Shown one piece after another: positions 47,696 to 59,815 of a stretch of 64,000 nt of DNA (position 1 is the first letter of the stretch; each line of letters opens with the position of its first letter). The position numbers were made by a program, and so were the translations under genes. This DNA comes from Lineus longissimus (lineage: Eukaryota > Nemertea > Pilidiophora > Heteronemertea > Lineidae), in the NCBI RefSeq assembly GCF_910592395.1, contig NC_088313.1, positions 16,880,437 to 16,944,436 of the forward strand, read 5' to 3'. The notes under the pieces are model-generated. The model did no database searches. It saw nothing but the letters and a program-made list of their open reading frames with translations, and was not told the origin of the DNA.

Positions 47696-48742
47696 AGGTA
47701 AAATGGGGTAATTGTAGCCCCTTTTTGGCTCGCCGTAGGGGAGTCTATACAACACCGCAGTGTCCGTCGTCCGTCGTCCGTCGTCCGTCGTCGTCGGCCG
47801 TCGTCGTCGGCCGTCGTCGTCGTCGTCGTCCGTCGTCGTCGTCCGTCGTCGTCGTCGTCGTCGTCGTATCCTGTTTCAAAAACAGTGGCACGTTTCTTAA
47901 CCGCTGGGGCTATGAACTTGAGACTTTGTACACAGGACACCCCCTCCCCCCCTCACCCACCCAGGTCAGGTGACCTCTGACAATGAATTTCGGTCCTATC
48001 TTATTCTTGACTTGGCCACCAGGGGGCCAGAAGTGGAAACCTAGAAAGTGTGATATCTCTCTGATGAGTGACTCGTTTTCGATAACATTTTTATGGTAGG
48101 TTCTCCTAGTAAGGATACATCACATATCATACGGGTTTTTGATTTGACCTAATTTTCAAGGTCTCAGAAGTCAAATGGCGTAAATTGTCTGTTCGAGTGT
48201 AACTATGGCACATTTCTTAACCGATAAAGCTATGAACTTGAAATTCAAACTTGAAACTTTGGTTACGCAAGAGATTTCCTGACAGATTCACTAAAATTAG
48301 CCTGCATCTTGTAGTGGCACCTCTTCCAATTTTACAGCCTGCAATTTAGGGCACTTAATCTAAAACAATGCTTCTGAGAGACAATGCAAGACTCGTGGTC
48401 AGGGGCTACAAATACGTTGGGGTATTTGTAGCAACATTCTCCACACTCAATACTGATCACCTGAACCAAGTTTCAAATTGCTCTGCAAGTGTGGAAAATT
48501 CAGACTTGTGAAAAGTCCGATCCCAACTTTTTTTGTGCATGTGGCTGATTTGTTTACTTCTTATAGCCAAAGCTCTTACATAACATGTTCCATAATCCAA
48601 AACTATGTTGTGATACTCAAGAATCACCTCTTTCATATCCATGCTTGGGTTGGCTGAATAATTCCATGGTTACCGGAATATGAATCAAAAACATTGCCAG
48701 GGGCTACAATTAGACCGGGGCTACAAAAACTCCATTTTACCT
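47696..48742. mobile_element. 1-kb DNA transposon-derived element with TA target sites
   Basis: The left end is AGGTAAAATGGGGTAATTGT with AGCCCC following; the right end is the inverse (GGGGCTACAAAAACTCCATT then TTACCT). Both ends are directly flanked by TA, as expected of a Tc1/mariner-type target duplication. Extra GGGGCTACAA words occur near the right end. The body holds a CGTC microsatellite (47761-47869) and no transposase ORF. Confidence 0.7.
47761..47869. repeat. CGTCCGTCGTC microsatellite
   Basis: An uninterrupted array of GTC/CGTC words. The ORFs over it (poly-Arg, poly-Asp, poly-Val) are compositional. Confidence 0.9.
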
Positions 48743-49990
48743 TATATACGTACTAAAATTTAAAAAAAATTACATTGTCGTTGTCTAGACAAATATATGA
48801 TTACTATTGATACCAAGTTTCGGCGAAAATACATGCATAATTACTGCAGTACGGCATTGTGTATGACTACAGTACGGCATGTGTATGACTGCATTACTAT
48901 TTCCTGACTCACGACTTGTAATACGAAGGGCGTACCCCTATTTAAAGACGAGTTGAGCACGTGGTCCATGGGCGATTTTATAACAATGAAGTGTTGATTT
49001 AAAAGTACAGGTCCGAGTCCTTTTTGGTTCAAAATTAGATTAGAGAAACAACTTTAAAGAAATCCGTTCTGGACTTCTCAAATAAAGTCTCAGTGCAGTG
49101 TATTTCTAAAAGAGAATCCACATTCCGTGATGCAATGATTGCCTTTTTTACAATCGAAAAAGTTGAATAGTGCAGCATCTAATTTATTGCACTGTGTCAA
49201 ACCTAGACGTGCTAACGGAACCGCCGATACGCGGCATCAGAACACAGCCAGTGCTTTGGTATGCTTCGTAATGTAGGTGATTTGGTGATGTTTGTTCACG
49301 ATAATGTTGTAAACTCTTTCACCAGTCTCCCCATTCACTCATTACAGAGGCTGGTAGCCTACTTGACGGCATTTCACTCGTCATGAACTAGATTTGGGGG
49401 CGTCGGCTTCCGGTGCCAGGTCACATGTTTTTCACGAAGATGGGTAACCTCGAGCCAATTGAAAAACCAGGAATACCAGAGTGCTCAGTATTGACAGTGC
49501 ATCCACTGTATGCTCTGAAAATGTACGGCTCGCATCGGGTAATCAACGAGGCCTCCTCGAGCCTCCACTGCGCGTCGGATAGGGTCGAGGTTACCTGGAC
49601 TATATGTCGACACGATTGTTTCATTGTTGATAGTGACTTTTTTTTCACCAGGCGGGGGAAGTCACTGCTGGCCAAAACAAAGATAAAATCGATACCCCAA
49701 GAATAATGTTTTTATCGTCTTTAAAATGATACCATGTAGCAAATATACAATCATAGCTAAATCGTGAATCAACAACTAAAGTGTACCCACTGACCAATAT
49801 TGCCTTTCAAGCTATGCAACAAGATATCATTTAAGTTTTATTTGCATTGTCTCGAAGATCGGTATTGAAAAACATCAGTTCTTTGAACATTTATAAGGTT
49901 TAGAAAATCTGAACGAAATTTCTCTGTGACTACAAGTCTAACTCTTTTTGCAAAGGCTGTAATGTTTTCGAGCGCAGTGTCTGTCATGCA
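48743..49990. other. Spacer without recognisable features
   Basis: A short near-repeat of 'actacagtacggcat' occurs at about 48842-48885. Overlapping ORFs on both strands at 49413-49706 lack family resemblance or splice support. Confidence 0.4.
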
Positions 49991-50096
49991 TCTTCGTCTG
50001 CTGTCGTCTGTCGTCTGTTCGTCGTCGTCCGTGGTCCGTGGTCCGTGTCGTCCGTGGTCCGTGGTCCGTGTCGTCCGTCGTCGTCCGTCGTCGTTC
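49991..50096. repeat. CGTCGTCCGTGGTCC microsatellite
   Basis: A second array related to that at 47761-47869, here mixed with GTGGTCC words, directly before the 2.7-kb tandem units. Confidence 0.85.
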
Positions 50097-50202
50097 CAAT
50101 TTCAAAAGCGTCCGCGTTTACAAAATATATTTTTGCAAATTGTAAATTTTTTTACCGCAAAAAATGTGTAAAATGATTAACCACAAGGCAATCGATAAAA
50201 AA

Positions 50203-52919
50203 TTACGAATTAGCAGCCACCCAAATGTCAACAATAATAACTAACAGAAACAAAAAACGAAATCATTAATCTTTTTTTGCGTATTTTCTGCAACTTTTTA
50301 AAACTTCTCAAAAGAAATTGATGGACAATTTATTTCCCAAATTTTCAACAACACATAATGACAATTATGAATATATTGTAGTATGCCACAGTCTGGATGA
50401 CTCACTTGAGAAAAATCATTATAGTTTTAAATGTCATCCGCTCAATGTTTGAAAACTACAGTCGATACCAACACCAACCTTTTAAAGGACGTGTACCAAT
50501 AGTGCTGCCAATGCATGAACCTGGTCCACAAGATTAATCTTTTCCCAAATAATCAAGCAACTTTTTTAATCAACTTTTAAATGATGATTATAATTATTAT
50601 GACAATGATAGTGATGATGACAATGATAATAATAAAGATAGTGGTGATGATAATGATGATAATAATGATAATAATGCTAATAATATCGAATAAATACCGA
50701 TAAAAATTTAATACAGCCACATTTTCAGCTTTTTTCACTTTCACCTATGTCGCATTTTACCAGTCTGTTGGTTTCTTTAATTAGACTAAGATCTGAAAAA
50801 CTGAGCCTTAGATATGAAAACAAGAAGGAAATGTCAGAATCCAAACTCATTATTCATGAATTTCGAATTCTATTAATGTTTACAAAAGAAATTGATATAA
50901 AATGAGTGGACCAAAAACATTTGAACTATCATTTGTCTGGAAGTAATAATTTGAAATGATAAAAATATTGAAACCTTGCACAAAGTATGAAGATAATTAG
51001 TCGCCAAAAAGCCTGACACTCTGTTGTAAGTTAAAACTAAATACTGGAATTAATGATAAATTTGAAATAATGTATTTTGCTATCTTTGCAAAACTTTTCA
51101 ACTCCATGTTTTTTTAAAGATTTCATTTTCATTTTGCCACCATCAATAGTAGCATGTTACCAGAATTATAAAAACACAGTCATAAATACAAATCTATCAT
51201 TAAAGTCTCAATGATGAAATATATAAAAAAGAAAACGATCATCTGTCTAATATTCGAATTAAATAGCTGCAGAAATTTATTTTTCGAAGATAACCAACAT
51301 CTGTCCCATTTTGATTTTTAAACAACAGTGATCTGGTTAACGTGCAGTGAAATCGATGCAAGAAATGCCCTTTATGATAAGAGAAGGGAGGCATAATTGA
51401 TTTTATGAAGCTCAGCCGGATGTCTCGCGCATGTTTTTAGTATCCTAATTGAGGCGGGGCGCAATGACGCATTCAGTTACGTACAGTATTATTTTTAGTG
51501 TAGTTATTTCGTGTGATAGATAGCTCTAGTCTATTCTTTCCATCCTTGGCTAATTCTCGTAGTGCCCCATTTGGTATTTTCCTACAAATATTGCACTTTA
51601 ATGCATACCGCGTGACTGTGCCGAAAGTAGTGCTGTAGATATCATAATTGTGTATTGTGACAATGGCGGCGTCCAATGTCCCGATAAAAGTTGCCATCAT
51701 CGGTCATAGCAAGTATGGATTTAAGAATCCAATCCTGGTCATAGCTATGTTCGCCGACTCAGGGATTTCTCTCAGCCGTCCCTCCCCGATTTTGCGTCTA
51801 TTACGCCAACCCAGCCTTGGCCCAACTTAATAGATTTAGACAACTGTGTCATTAGTTGGTACTTTATTGATGGGGCGCCGTGGAGATTGCGAGGTCGTCC
51901 TAGGCTATCGGACGAAGGCTGCAGCTTCGAGCCGGACGTCATCTTTCTCCAAATCGGTCTCAGCGATTTGGATAGTCACGAGTCTGACTTACGCCATTTC
52001 AGAGTTGTTTGTTTGTATGTTTAGGTGATTTAGAGGCATGTCGTGCATGCCTATACGTAGGACAGCTCGTATCTCGTCGCGTTACTTGGCTTATTCCCTA
52101 GAGGACTAGAAACTAATCGCTTCCTCAAGGATTTCTGCAACCCAAACGGGCCAGTTATTTTCTGTCAACACAAAGGCCTAACCTAGCCCGAACAGAATGT
52201 ATATGGCACGGACATGGTGCCTTTAAACAGCTTGGGCAATCTCAAGCTGTATCGCAGTATTCGGGCTGCTGTCCGCTCCGCGGTGATTGCTCGCCAGGAT
52301 TAGGGTATATCTCGGAATGTAGTTTTTGCGCCTCGGGCGCCAGCTCTGCATAATAGGTATTGTGTGTTTGTACACAAAGGTTCAGATGAATTTTTCTGCT
52401 TCGCCAGTCAATCTTCTAAACCGTCCCTTATATTTTTGACAAAGATTCTGAGGCCAACAGGCCAAATTAGAAATCTCAACAGTGCTCTAAGATAACTTCT
52501 CAAGAAATCGTACTTGAAATTATTCATTATTATTATTTTCAGGGTCATACGAACTGAGAGATGCACGTACCATCGTAGGCGGGCCCATTCAGTAGGAGGG
52601 ACACAGTCATGTCATTGTTTGGTTATCCACCTGATCTCTGTGTTCCGTTTGTACCACCGTACTTTAAGGATGCGCCAGCCTCGTCTCAAGTCGCAATTCC
52701 TGACGCACGATTTGATTGTCGCCACGTTTTTCAATGTCTTGACGAACTCGCAAAATCGCAGCATTCGGTCGCCGCCAAAGAAGAAACGTTGGCCGGAGCG
52801 ATCAACCGCCCAAATATCGCGAGATCTCACAGGGAGGCGCGTGGTTTTACCATGCGGATGCCGCGCAGGCATTTGCAGTCGACAGCATCAAGACATTTCT
52901 ACTCAGTCTGAAAAAAATA
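50203..52919 (+). repeat. 2.7-kb tandem repeat unit, copy 1
   Basis: The unit begins near ACGAATTAGCAGCCACCC and ends at CTACTCAGTCTG. Its order is an AT-rich 1.2-kb part with a GAT/AAT-rich simple repeat (50580-50692), a dead SGNH-like gene, and a splice-acceptor-like TTTTCAG followed by an exon-like end. Only this copy has about 230 bp (52575-52805) inserted before CGCCCAAATATC. A 100-codon ORF (52609-52911) spans that insert; its product is unrecognised. Confidence 0.85.
51663..52293 (+). pseudogene. SGNH/GDSL hydrolase-like pseudogene, copy 1
   Basis: It starts MAASNVPIKVAIIGHS, the Ser-containing block I of SGNH hydrolases. The sequence YVRRLRDFSQPSLPDF then resumes in another frame after a 35-nt segment that repeats GGTCATAGC. 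Later pieces include IDGAPWRLRGRPRLSD, FEPDVIFLQIGLSDL (block III, where active enzymes have GxND), and, in shifted frames, VIFCQHKG and SLGNLKLYRSIRAAV. The usual C-terminal D-x-x-H region reads DMVPLN, so the His is lost. Several stops and frameshifts show that it is not functional. The family assignment rests on motif order only. Confidence 0.6.
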
Positions 52920-52922
52920 GAA

Positions 52923-55347
52923 AATAACGAATTAGCAGCCACCCAAAGTAAATAACAATAACTAACAGAAACAAAAAACGAAATCATTGATCTTTTTTGG
53001 CGTATTTTCTGCAACTTTTTTCAGTTTTTCAAAATATATTGATGGACAATTTATTTTCCAACCTTTAAACAATACATAATGACAATTATAAATATATTGT
53101 AGTATGCAACAGTCTGGATGACTCACTTGAGAAAAATCATTATAGTTTTAAATGTCATCCGCTCAATGTTTGAAAACTACAGTCGATACCAACACCAACC
53201 TTTTAAAGGACGTGTACCAATAGTGCTGCCAATGCATGAACCTGGTCCACAAGATTAATCTTTTCCCAAATAATCAAGCAACTTTTTTAATCAACTTTTA
53301 AATGATGATAATAATTATTATGACAATGATAGTGATGATGACAATGATAATAATAAAGATAGTGGTGATGATAATGATGAGAGTAATGATAATAATGCTA
53401 ATAATATCGAATAAATACCGATAAAAATTTAATACAGCCACATTTTCAGCTTTTTTCACTTTCACCTATGTCGCAGTTTACCAGTCTGTTGATTCTTTAA
53501 TTAGACTAAGATCTGAAAAACTGAGCCTTAGATATGAAAACAAGAAGGAAAGGTCAGAATCCAAACTCATTATTCATGAATTTCGAATTCTATTAATGTT
53601 TACAAAAAAAATTGATATAAAATGAGTGGACCAAAAACATTTGAACTATCATTTATCTGGAAGTAATACATGTAATTTGAAATGATAAAAATATTGAAAC
53701 CTTGCACAAAGTATGAAGATAATTAGTCGCCAAAATACCTAACACTCTATTTTAAGTTAAAACTAAATTCTTGAATTAATGATACATTTGAAATAATGTA
53801 TTTTTTGATACTTTGCAAAACTTCTCAACACCATGTTTTTTTTTTAAATTTCATTTTCATTTTGCCACCATCAATAGTAGCATGTTACCAGAATTATAAA
53901 AACACAGTCATAAATACAAATCTATCATTAAAGTCTCAATGATGAAATATATAAAAAAGAAAACGATCATCTGTCTAATATTCGAATTAAATAGCTGCAG
54001 AAATTTATTTTTCGAAGATAACCAACATCTGTCCCATTTTGATTTTTAAACAACAGTGATCGTAGATAACGTGCAATGAAATCGATGCAAGAAATGCCTT
54101 TTATGATAACAAAAGGGAGGCATAAGTGATTGTATGACGCTCAGCCGGATGTCTCGCGCATGTTTTTAGTATCCTAATTGAGGCGGGGCGCAATGACGCA
54201 TTCAGTTACGTACAGTATTATTTTTAGTATGGTTAGTTCGTGTGATAGATAGCTCTAGTCTATTCTTTCCATCCTTGGCTAATTCTCGTAGTGCCCCATT
54301 AGGTATTTTCCTACAAATATTGCACTTTAAGCATACCGCGTGACTGTGCCGCAAGTAGTACTGTAGATATCATCATTGTGTATTGTGACAATGGCGGCGT
54401 CCAATGTCCCGATAAAAGTTGCCATCATCGGTCATAGCAAGTATTGATTAAAGAATCCAAACCTGGTCATAGCTTTGTTCGCCGACTCAGGGATTTCTCT
54501 CAGCCGTCCCTCCCCGATTTTGCGTCTATTGCGCCAACCCAGCCTAGGCCCAACTTAATAGATTTAGACAACTGTGTCATTAGTTGGTACTTTATTGATG
54601 GGGCGCCGTGGAGATTGCGAGGTCGTCCTAGGCTATCGGACGAAGGCTGCAGCTTCGAGCCGGACGTCATCTTTCTCCAAATCGGTCTCAGCGATTTGGA
54701 TAGTCACGAGTCTGACTTACGCCATTTCAGAGTTGTTTGTTTGTATGTTTAGGTGATTTAGAGGCATGTCGTGCATGCCTATACGTAGGACAGCTCATAT
54801 CTCGTCGCGTTACTAGGCTTATTCCCTAGAGGACTAGAAACTAATCGCTTCCTCAAGGATTTCTGCAACCCAAACGGGCCAGTTATTTTCTGGCAACACA
54901 AAGGTCTAACCTAGCCCGAACAGAATGTATATGGCACGGACATGGTGCCTTTAAACAGCTTGGGCAATCTCAAGCTGTATCGCAGTGTTCGGGCTGCTGT
55001 CCGCTCCGCGGTGATTGCTCGGCAGGATTAGGGTGTATCTTGGAATATATTTTTTTGCGTCTCAGGCGCTAGCTCTACATACATTTATTTGGGATTGTGC
55101 GTTTGTACGCAAAGGTTCAGATGGATTTTTCTGCTTCGCCAGTCAGTCTTCTATACCGTCCCTTATATTTTTGACAAAGATTCTGAGGGCCAACAGGCCA
55201 AATTAGCAAGATAACTTCTCATGAAATCGTATTTGAAATTATTTATGATTATTAATTTCAGGGTCATACGAACTGTTTATAGATGCCCGTGCCATCGCCA
55301 TAGACTGCCCAAATATCACGAGATCTCACAGGGAGGCGCGTTGTTTT
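52923..55347 (+). repeat. 2.7-kb tandem repeat unit, copy 2
   Basis: Nearly identical to copy 1 from ACGAATTAGCAGCCACCC onward, but without the 230-bp insert. It is cut at its 3' end in the CACAGGGAGGCGCG region, where copy 3 begins abruptly. Confidence 0.85.
54391..55022 (+). pseudogene. SGNH/GDSL hydrolase-like pseudogene, copy 2
   Basis: It has the same architecture and the same frame-breaking repeat of GGTCATAGC after the Ser motif as copy 1, plus a stop within that insert. The open piece 54444-54752 encodes GHSFVRRLRDFSQPSLPDF through LQIGLSDLDSHES and stops. Sharing of the lesion means the gene was dead before the unit was duplicated. Confidence 0.6.
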
Positions 55348-56240
55348 ACCAGGCTGGATGTCTCGCGCATGTTTTTAGTATCCTAATTGAGGCGGGGCGC
55401 AATGACGCATTCAGTTACGTACAGTATTATTTTTAGTATAGTTAGTTCGTGTGATAGATAGCTCTAGTCTATTCTTTCCATCCTTGGCTAATTCTCGTAG
55501 TGCCCCATTAGTCATCTTTCTCCAAATCGGCCTCAGCGATTTGGATAGTCACGAGTCTGACTTACGCCATTTCAGAGTTGTTTGTTTGTATGTTTAGGTG
55601 ATTTAGAGGCATGTCGTGCATGCCTATACGTAGGACAGCTCGTATCTCGTCGCGTTACTAGGCTTATTCCCTTAGAGGACTAGAAACTAATCGCTTCCTC
55701 AAGGATTTCTGCAACCCAAACGGGCCAGTTATTTTCTGGCAGCACAAAGGCCTAACCTAGCCCGAACAGAATGTATATGGCACGGACATGGTGCCTTTAA
55801 ACAGCTTGGGCAATCTCAAGCTGTATCGCAGTGTTCGGGCTGCTGTCCGCTCCGCGGTGATTGCTCGCCAGGATTAGGGTGTATCTTGGAATATAATTTT
55901 TTGCGTCTCAGGCGCTAGCTCTACATATTTGGGATTGTGCGTTTGTACACAAAGGTTCAGATGGATTTTTCTGCTTCGCCAGTCAGTCTTCTATACCGTC
56001 CCTTATATTTTTGATTCTGAGGGCTAACAGGCCAAATTAGCAAGATAACTTCTCATGAAATCGTACTTGAAATTATTTATGATTATTAATTTCAGGGTCA
56101 TACGAACTGTTTATAGATACCCGTACCATCGCCATAGACTGCCCAAATATCACGAGCTCTCACAGGGAGTTGTTTTACCAGACTGGATGCGGCGCAGGCA
56201 TTTGCTGTCGAAGGCATCAAGACGTTTCTACTCAGTCTGA
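55348..56240 (+). repeat. Truncated tandem repeat unit, copy 3
   Basis: It starts inside the unit at TGGATGTCTCGCGCATG, lacks about 400 bp between TGCCCCATTA and GTCATCTTTCTCC, and then continues to CTACTCAGTCTG. The included pseudogene fragment (55511-55867) carries only the block III part and the C-terminal part of the SGNH-like gene. Confidence 0.8.
55511..55867 (+). pseudogene. SGNH/GDSL hydrolase-like pseudogene fragment, copy 3
   Basis: It begins within the block III region and ends at the LYRSI(R)-like C-terminal region. The N-terminal Ser block has been deleted. Confidence 0.5.
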
Positions 56241-57304
56241 TAAGAGACCTATGTCTCTGCGGCATACAGTAGCGTGGAAATTTTCAACAATGAGTTTAAG
56301 GGCATTATAACTATTCGGAGTTCTTAACAAATCACTATGAACGCTAGATCTCGGAAAGCGTTGAAAACGTCTCACGAAAATGCACAGGATCGGTCAAACA
56401 TCGAAATCTATTTAACCCCGTCACAGCACATACATGTATTTCCTTGTTTATATTACACACTATTTGATCTCATTGACACAAAAAGACGTTATAAATGGTT
56501 TTGGGAAATATTCTGGCAAGCCAGGAGCTATAACGGATGGAAATTATATATCTTTGATATCATCTGCTAGTTCGGTTCCGATAGACAATGTTTCTGCAGT
56601 TTTACGCCCAATTGATGACAACAGATGTCGCCCTTCAATAAACCGAATTTACAGGATGCAAAGTGTTCAATTTAAACTATAAGGTAACACAAATAGGCAA
56701 TGTACATCTCGTCGACTCCGGCCTCCTTATAGTCCAGAACATATTTGAAATCTCCCAGTCAGTTATCAGAGTTATCCTTGTTAACATCGAGTACATCTCC
56801 AAGTACTCACTATCATTGTTGTAAAGAGGCCATGTGGATTTTATTCAGCCTTTAGTGCTATTTTATCTTACTTTAAAATGTTGCTTTATTGGCAATATCT
56901 AAAGAAATATAACGAATATAGAGCTTATACTATAGGGAATTTAGAACTCCATCTCGAGATGCACATTAAATCACAGAAGTTAGGTTCAAGCATGTCAGGT
57001 TTTATCTATTTATCTATGAAAATTACAACATGATATATCTTTTATGGCATGTGTATTTTCGGTAATAAAGAGTTCTTTGTTCTTAAGATCAGCGGTGATT
57101 CCGCAAAGAGCTAGGACGCATGCGCATTGACACCATTTCTGCCTTTTTCTCGGTGGCCATTTATATCTATCTACCCCGGTTACATGCGTTTTTCAAACAG
57201 GCCGAAGTATTCCTAGTAGCGAATCAAAATCAAGTGTTAGCCACTTGTTACATAAAGATATTGTGGCAGACGAATAGTAATGCTCAAAGTCTAATAGGAT
57301 TATA
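56241..57304. other. Spacer between the tandem repeats and the cGAS-like gene
   Basis: No convincing gene. TTTATT at 56885-56890 (minus-strand AATAAA) is a possible, rather distant poly(A) signal for the cGAS-like gene. Confidence 0.4.
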
Positions 57305-59815
57305 TTACTCTAATTCAGTACTTGATGCGCCAAACGTATCCACAGGTTCAAAACGGTATGATCTTCTGACCAAAGACTCCATTTGTCTCTGCTCCTCCGC
57401 ATTTAGGCCCGCTATTTCTTTTTCGTCCTCCAACTTCTCAATTCTCTCGCGGCAGAACGGGAACTCGAAGAACAAGACGTCATATCCGGAACAGGAATTC
57501 TTTTTCATTCCTCTGTAGTAGGCAGTACTACTGATACAGGAGATGATCAGTAGGATATAGGGGACGAGGGTTATAAACATGGTGACACCAGCCACAATTT
57601 GGAGAGCGGTGCTATTCCCGAGACGTGTACACGTATCGTCCCGAAAGTAATCAATAACCAAGAAGATGTCGAAGATGGCGATAATCAAAGAGGCGATCCC
57701 CGTCAGCAAATAGACATACCGGAGATTTGGAAGCACTTTGAAGATGTCCTTCCTCCATTTGTGCGTGACTATGGTGACGAGGAAGAGTCCGGCCATGTTG
57801 GCCAGGGCGGTGATCCACGCTAGGACGGAGAATACGAACAGAAATGGAAGGTCCATCGGGAATGGCGGATCGCCATCTGTCTGATTGAAGCAGTTCCGTT
57901 CTAGATCCGACCAATCTGTCTGCGCCCATGCGACTGCCTCAGCTGCCAGTAACCCTGTTGAAGCGAGCATCAACACCAACCAGATGACGCAGTTTACCAG
58001 AGCGTAATGCTTATGACTAGTGGAGATGCTTTTCAATTCATCAACGATGCGGCGACTCTCCAAGTAAGATTTATCCGACTCGCCCATGATGTTGTCATCG
58101 CGAACGAAGATACCATGCATCTTGTGGTTCTGGCCGTCATAGTCTACCGCCTTGGCTATCTTGATCACGTTCTTTCCGACCTTTTCTTTTGTCCATTCAT
58201 TGGCATCGGTTCCTTGGATGTACGTGTGCAGCGTCTCCTTCATATGGGTAACTTTGATCGGGTAGGAGGCAAGGATACCGTCACCAAGCGTATCCTGAAC
58301 GTCTACGGCATCTCTCAAAATCTGAAATGCATAATATTTCAAACAATTATACATTATCTGATCTTCTCCGAACCATTTCTCAAAATCGGGAGCAGGGGAC
58401 AATTTCCTTTTTTCCTTTTTGTTTGCCCTCAATGCCACCCTTGATGGTCACCAAATTCTAGAAAAAAGAATATGAGCCAGTAACTACTCTCGTCATTCAC
58501 AAGCTAGTAAATATTATTTTTTCCAGCCTCTTTTCAGTCAGTTGATCTGAAATTTGCGGATGCACCAAAAACCTTTTCGATTTCATATGCAGCATCACCA
58601 CACATATTTAGAATAGGTTTTACTTGAGGGCGATAAGGCACATAGACCTTGTGGACTAAAGAGAAAACTTGTCACCCTGTCCGTAATGGCTCATATCCGT
58701 ATGTGCGCCGTGTAAAGTGGAAAACGCTTCACGCAGGGATTACTTGTGAAATGGAGGATAGATGACAGTATTACCTTGATCGCCCTGTAGCATACACCTT
58801 TATAGTTGACAGCCGACACCTTATTCATCAGTTCCTTCTCATTCTTGGTGAACGACAGCTTCCAGAAGTCATGAGCCGGGATGAACTGGCACTGAAGCTG
58901 ATCCTGGTCACGGAGAAACTGCGCATAGGAGCGCAATTTAACTTCGTGGAAGAACGAAGACTTTGGGCTAACATTGTAAGCCATAGTCAGGTCGACCTTA
59001 ACATTCCGATGTGTTTGTGGCTTGGTCCCATTCCTCTGATTCTCATACGGAATCTTCAGGACGAATTTGACTGCTGGGCCAGCTTTCTTTGTCATAATCG
59101 ATTTGTCTGTTCTGAATAGATCCTTCAAGATTTCATCAATGGAGGATTTAAAGGCATCATGTTGATCTTTTGCGAGGATTTCCTCATGCTTACCACTTTC
59201 GGTTTCGTAAAGTTTGAAGAACGTCTTTGATTCCAAGTTACTCTGCTTAGCTTTAATCTTGCTCATTTGTGCAACCTGCGCATCATAGTTGTTCAATGGC
59301 ATTATATACTGAAAGTCGAATTCGTGGGGATCTCCGACCTTCGTGTTCTCGTAGAAGCTTCCACATTCAACAATTTCACCCTCGCTAAACTGGGTATGCT
59401 GTAATCCCTGTTTAATCATATCAATGCACTTGATCACAGTTTCTGCAACACTACATCGGTCATCGTTTCTCACCCTTTTCTTCCTGTCCATGTACAGCAG
59501 GTACTGTGAGAGGTATTTCTCTTCGGATGGAGAAAATTTGACACCAGCCATATGCTTCTTCTCTAGGTCGACGTACTCACTTTCTAAAAGTGGGGACACA
59601 TTTTGTGGGAACCATTCCACTTGGGGTGGCTTTTCAGATTCACCATTTACTGGTTGGCCACCTGCAGGGATTTCCTCGTCATGTTGTTGTTGTTCCTGGT
59701 CGGTGTTATTGTCCTCCTTGGCCGCGCGATTCTGTTCACCGCCATGCATCTCCGGATCACCCACGGCCTCTTGGTCTATAAGGCATTGGGCGATATCTTT
59801 ATCTTGATCCGCCAT
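57305..59815 (-). CDS. cGAS-like (Mab-21) nucleotidyltransferase fused to a four-helix membrane domain
   Basis: Two exons, 58775-59815 and 57305-58321, meet in phase 0 (AAG|gtaata ... cag|ATT) and give 685 residues. The start Met follows an in-frame TAA. Residues 1-70 are acidic and Gln-rich. The NTase core has Gly152-Ser153, Glu165 and Asp167 (HEFDF) 12 residues after the Ser as in cGAS, and Asp275 (VKVDLTMAY). WKLSF at 318-322 begins the C-lobe, which continues across the intron (CYRAIK|ILRDAV, ASYPIKVTHMKETLHTYI). No cGAS-type zinc-thumb Cys/His cluster is visible. Hydrophobic helices lie at about 454-478, 504-531, 548-571 and 586-612. Loops 1 and 3 carry Cys and N-glycosylation sequons (NQTD, NSTA), so both protein ends should be cytoplasmic. 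Known cGLRs sense nucleic acid and make cyclic dinucleotides. The activity and membrane location here are inferred. Confidence 0.82.

Noticed and set aside
47644-47973. ORFs with poly-Arg, poly-Asp or poly-Val tracts
   Set aside because: They are read through the CGTC microsatellite.
49413-49706. Overlapping ORFs on both strands
   Set aside because: Neither resembles a family, and both cover the same segment, as chance ORFs often do.
58322-58438. Met-initiated 39 residues in front of the membrane exon, which would make a separate 377-residue protein
   Set aside because: The sequence directly after a good acceptor (58321) continues the cGAS-like C-lobe in phase with the upstream exon, so the 39 residues are intronic read-through. 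An alternative internal start cannot be fully excluded.
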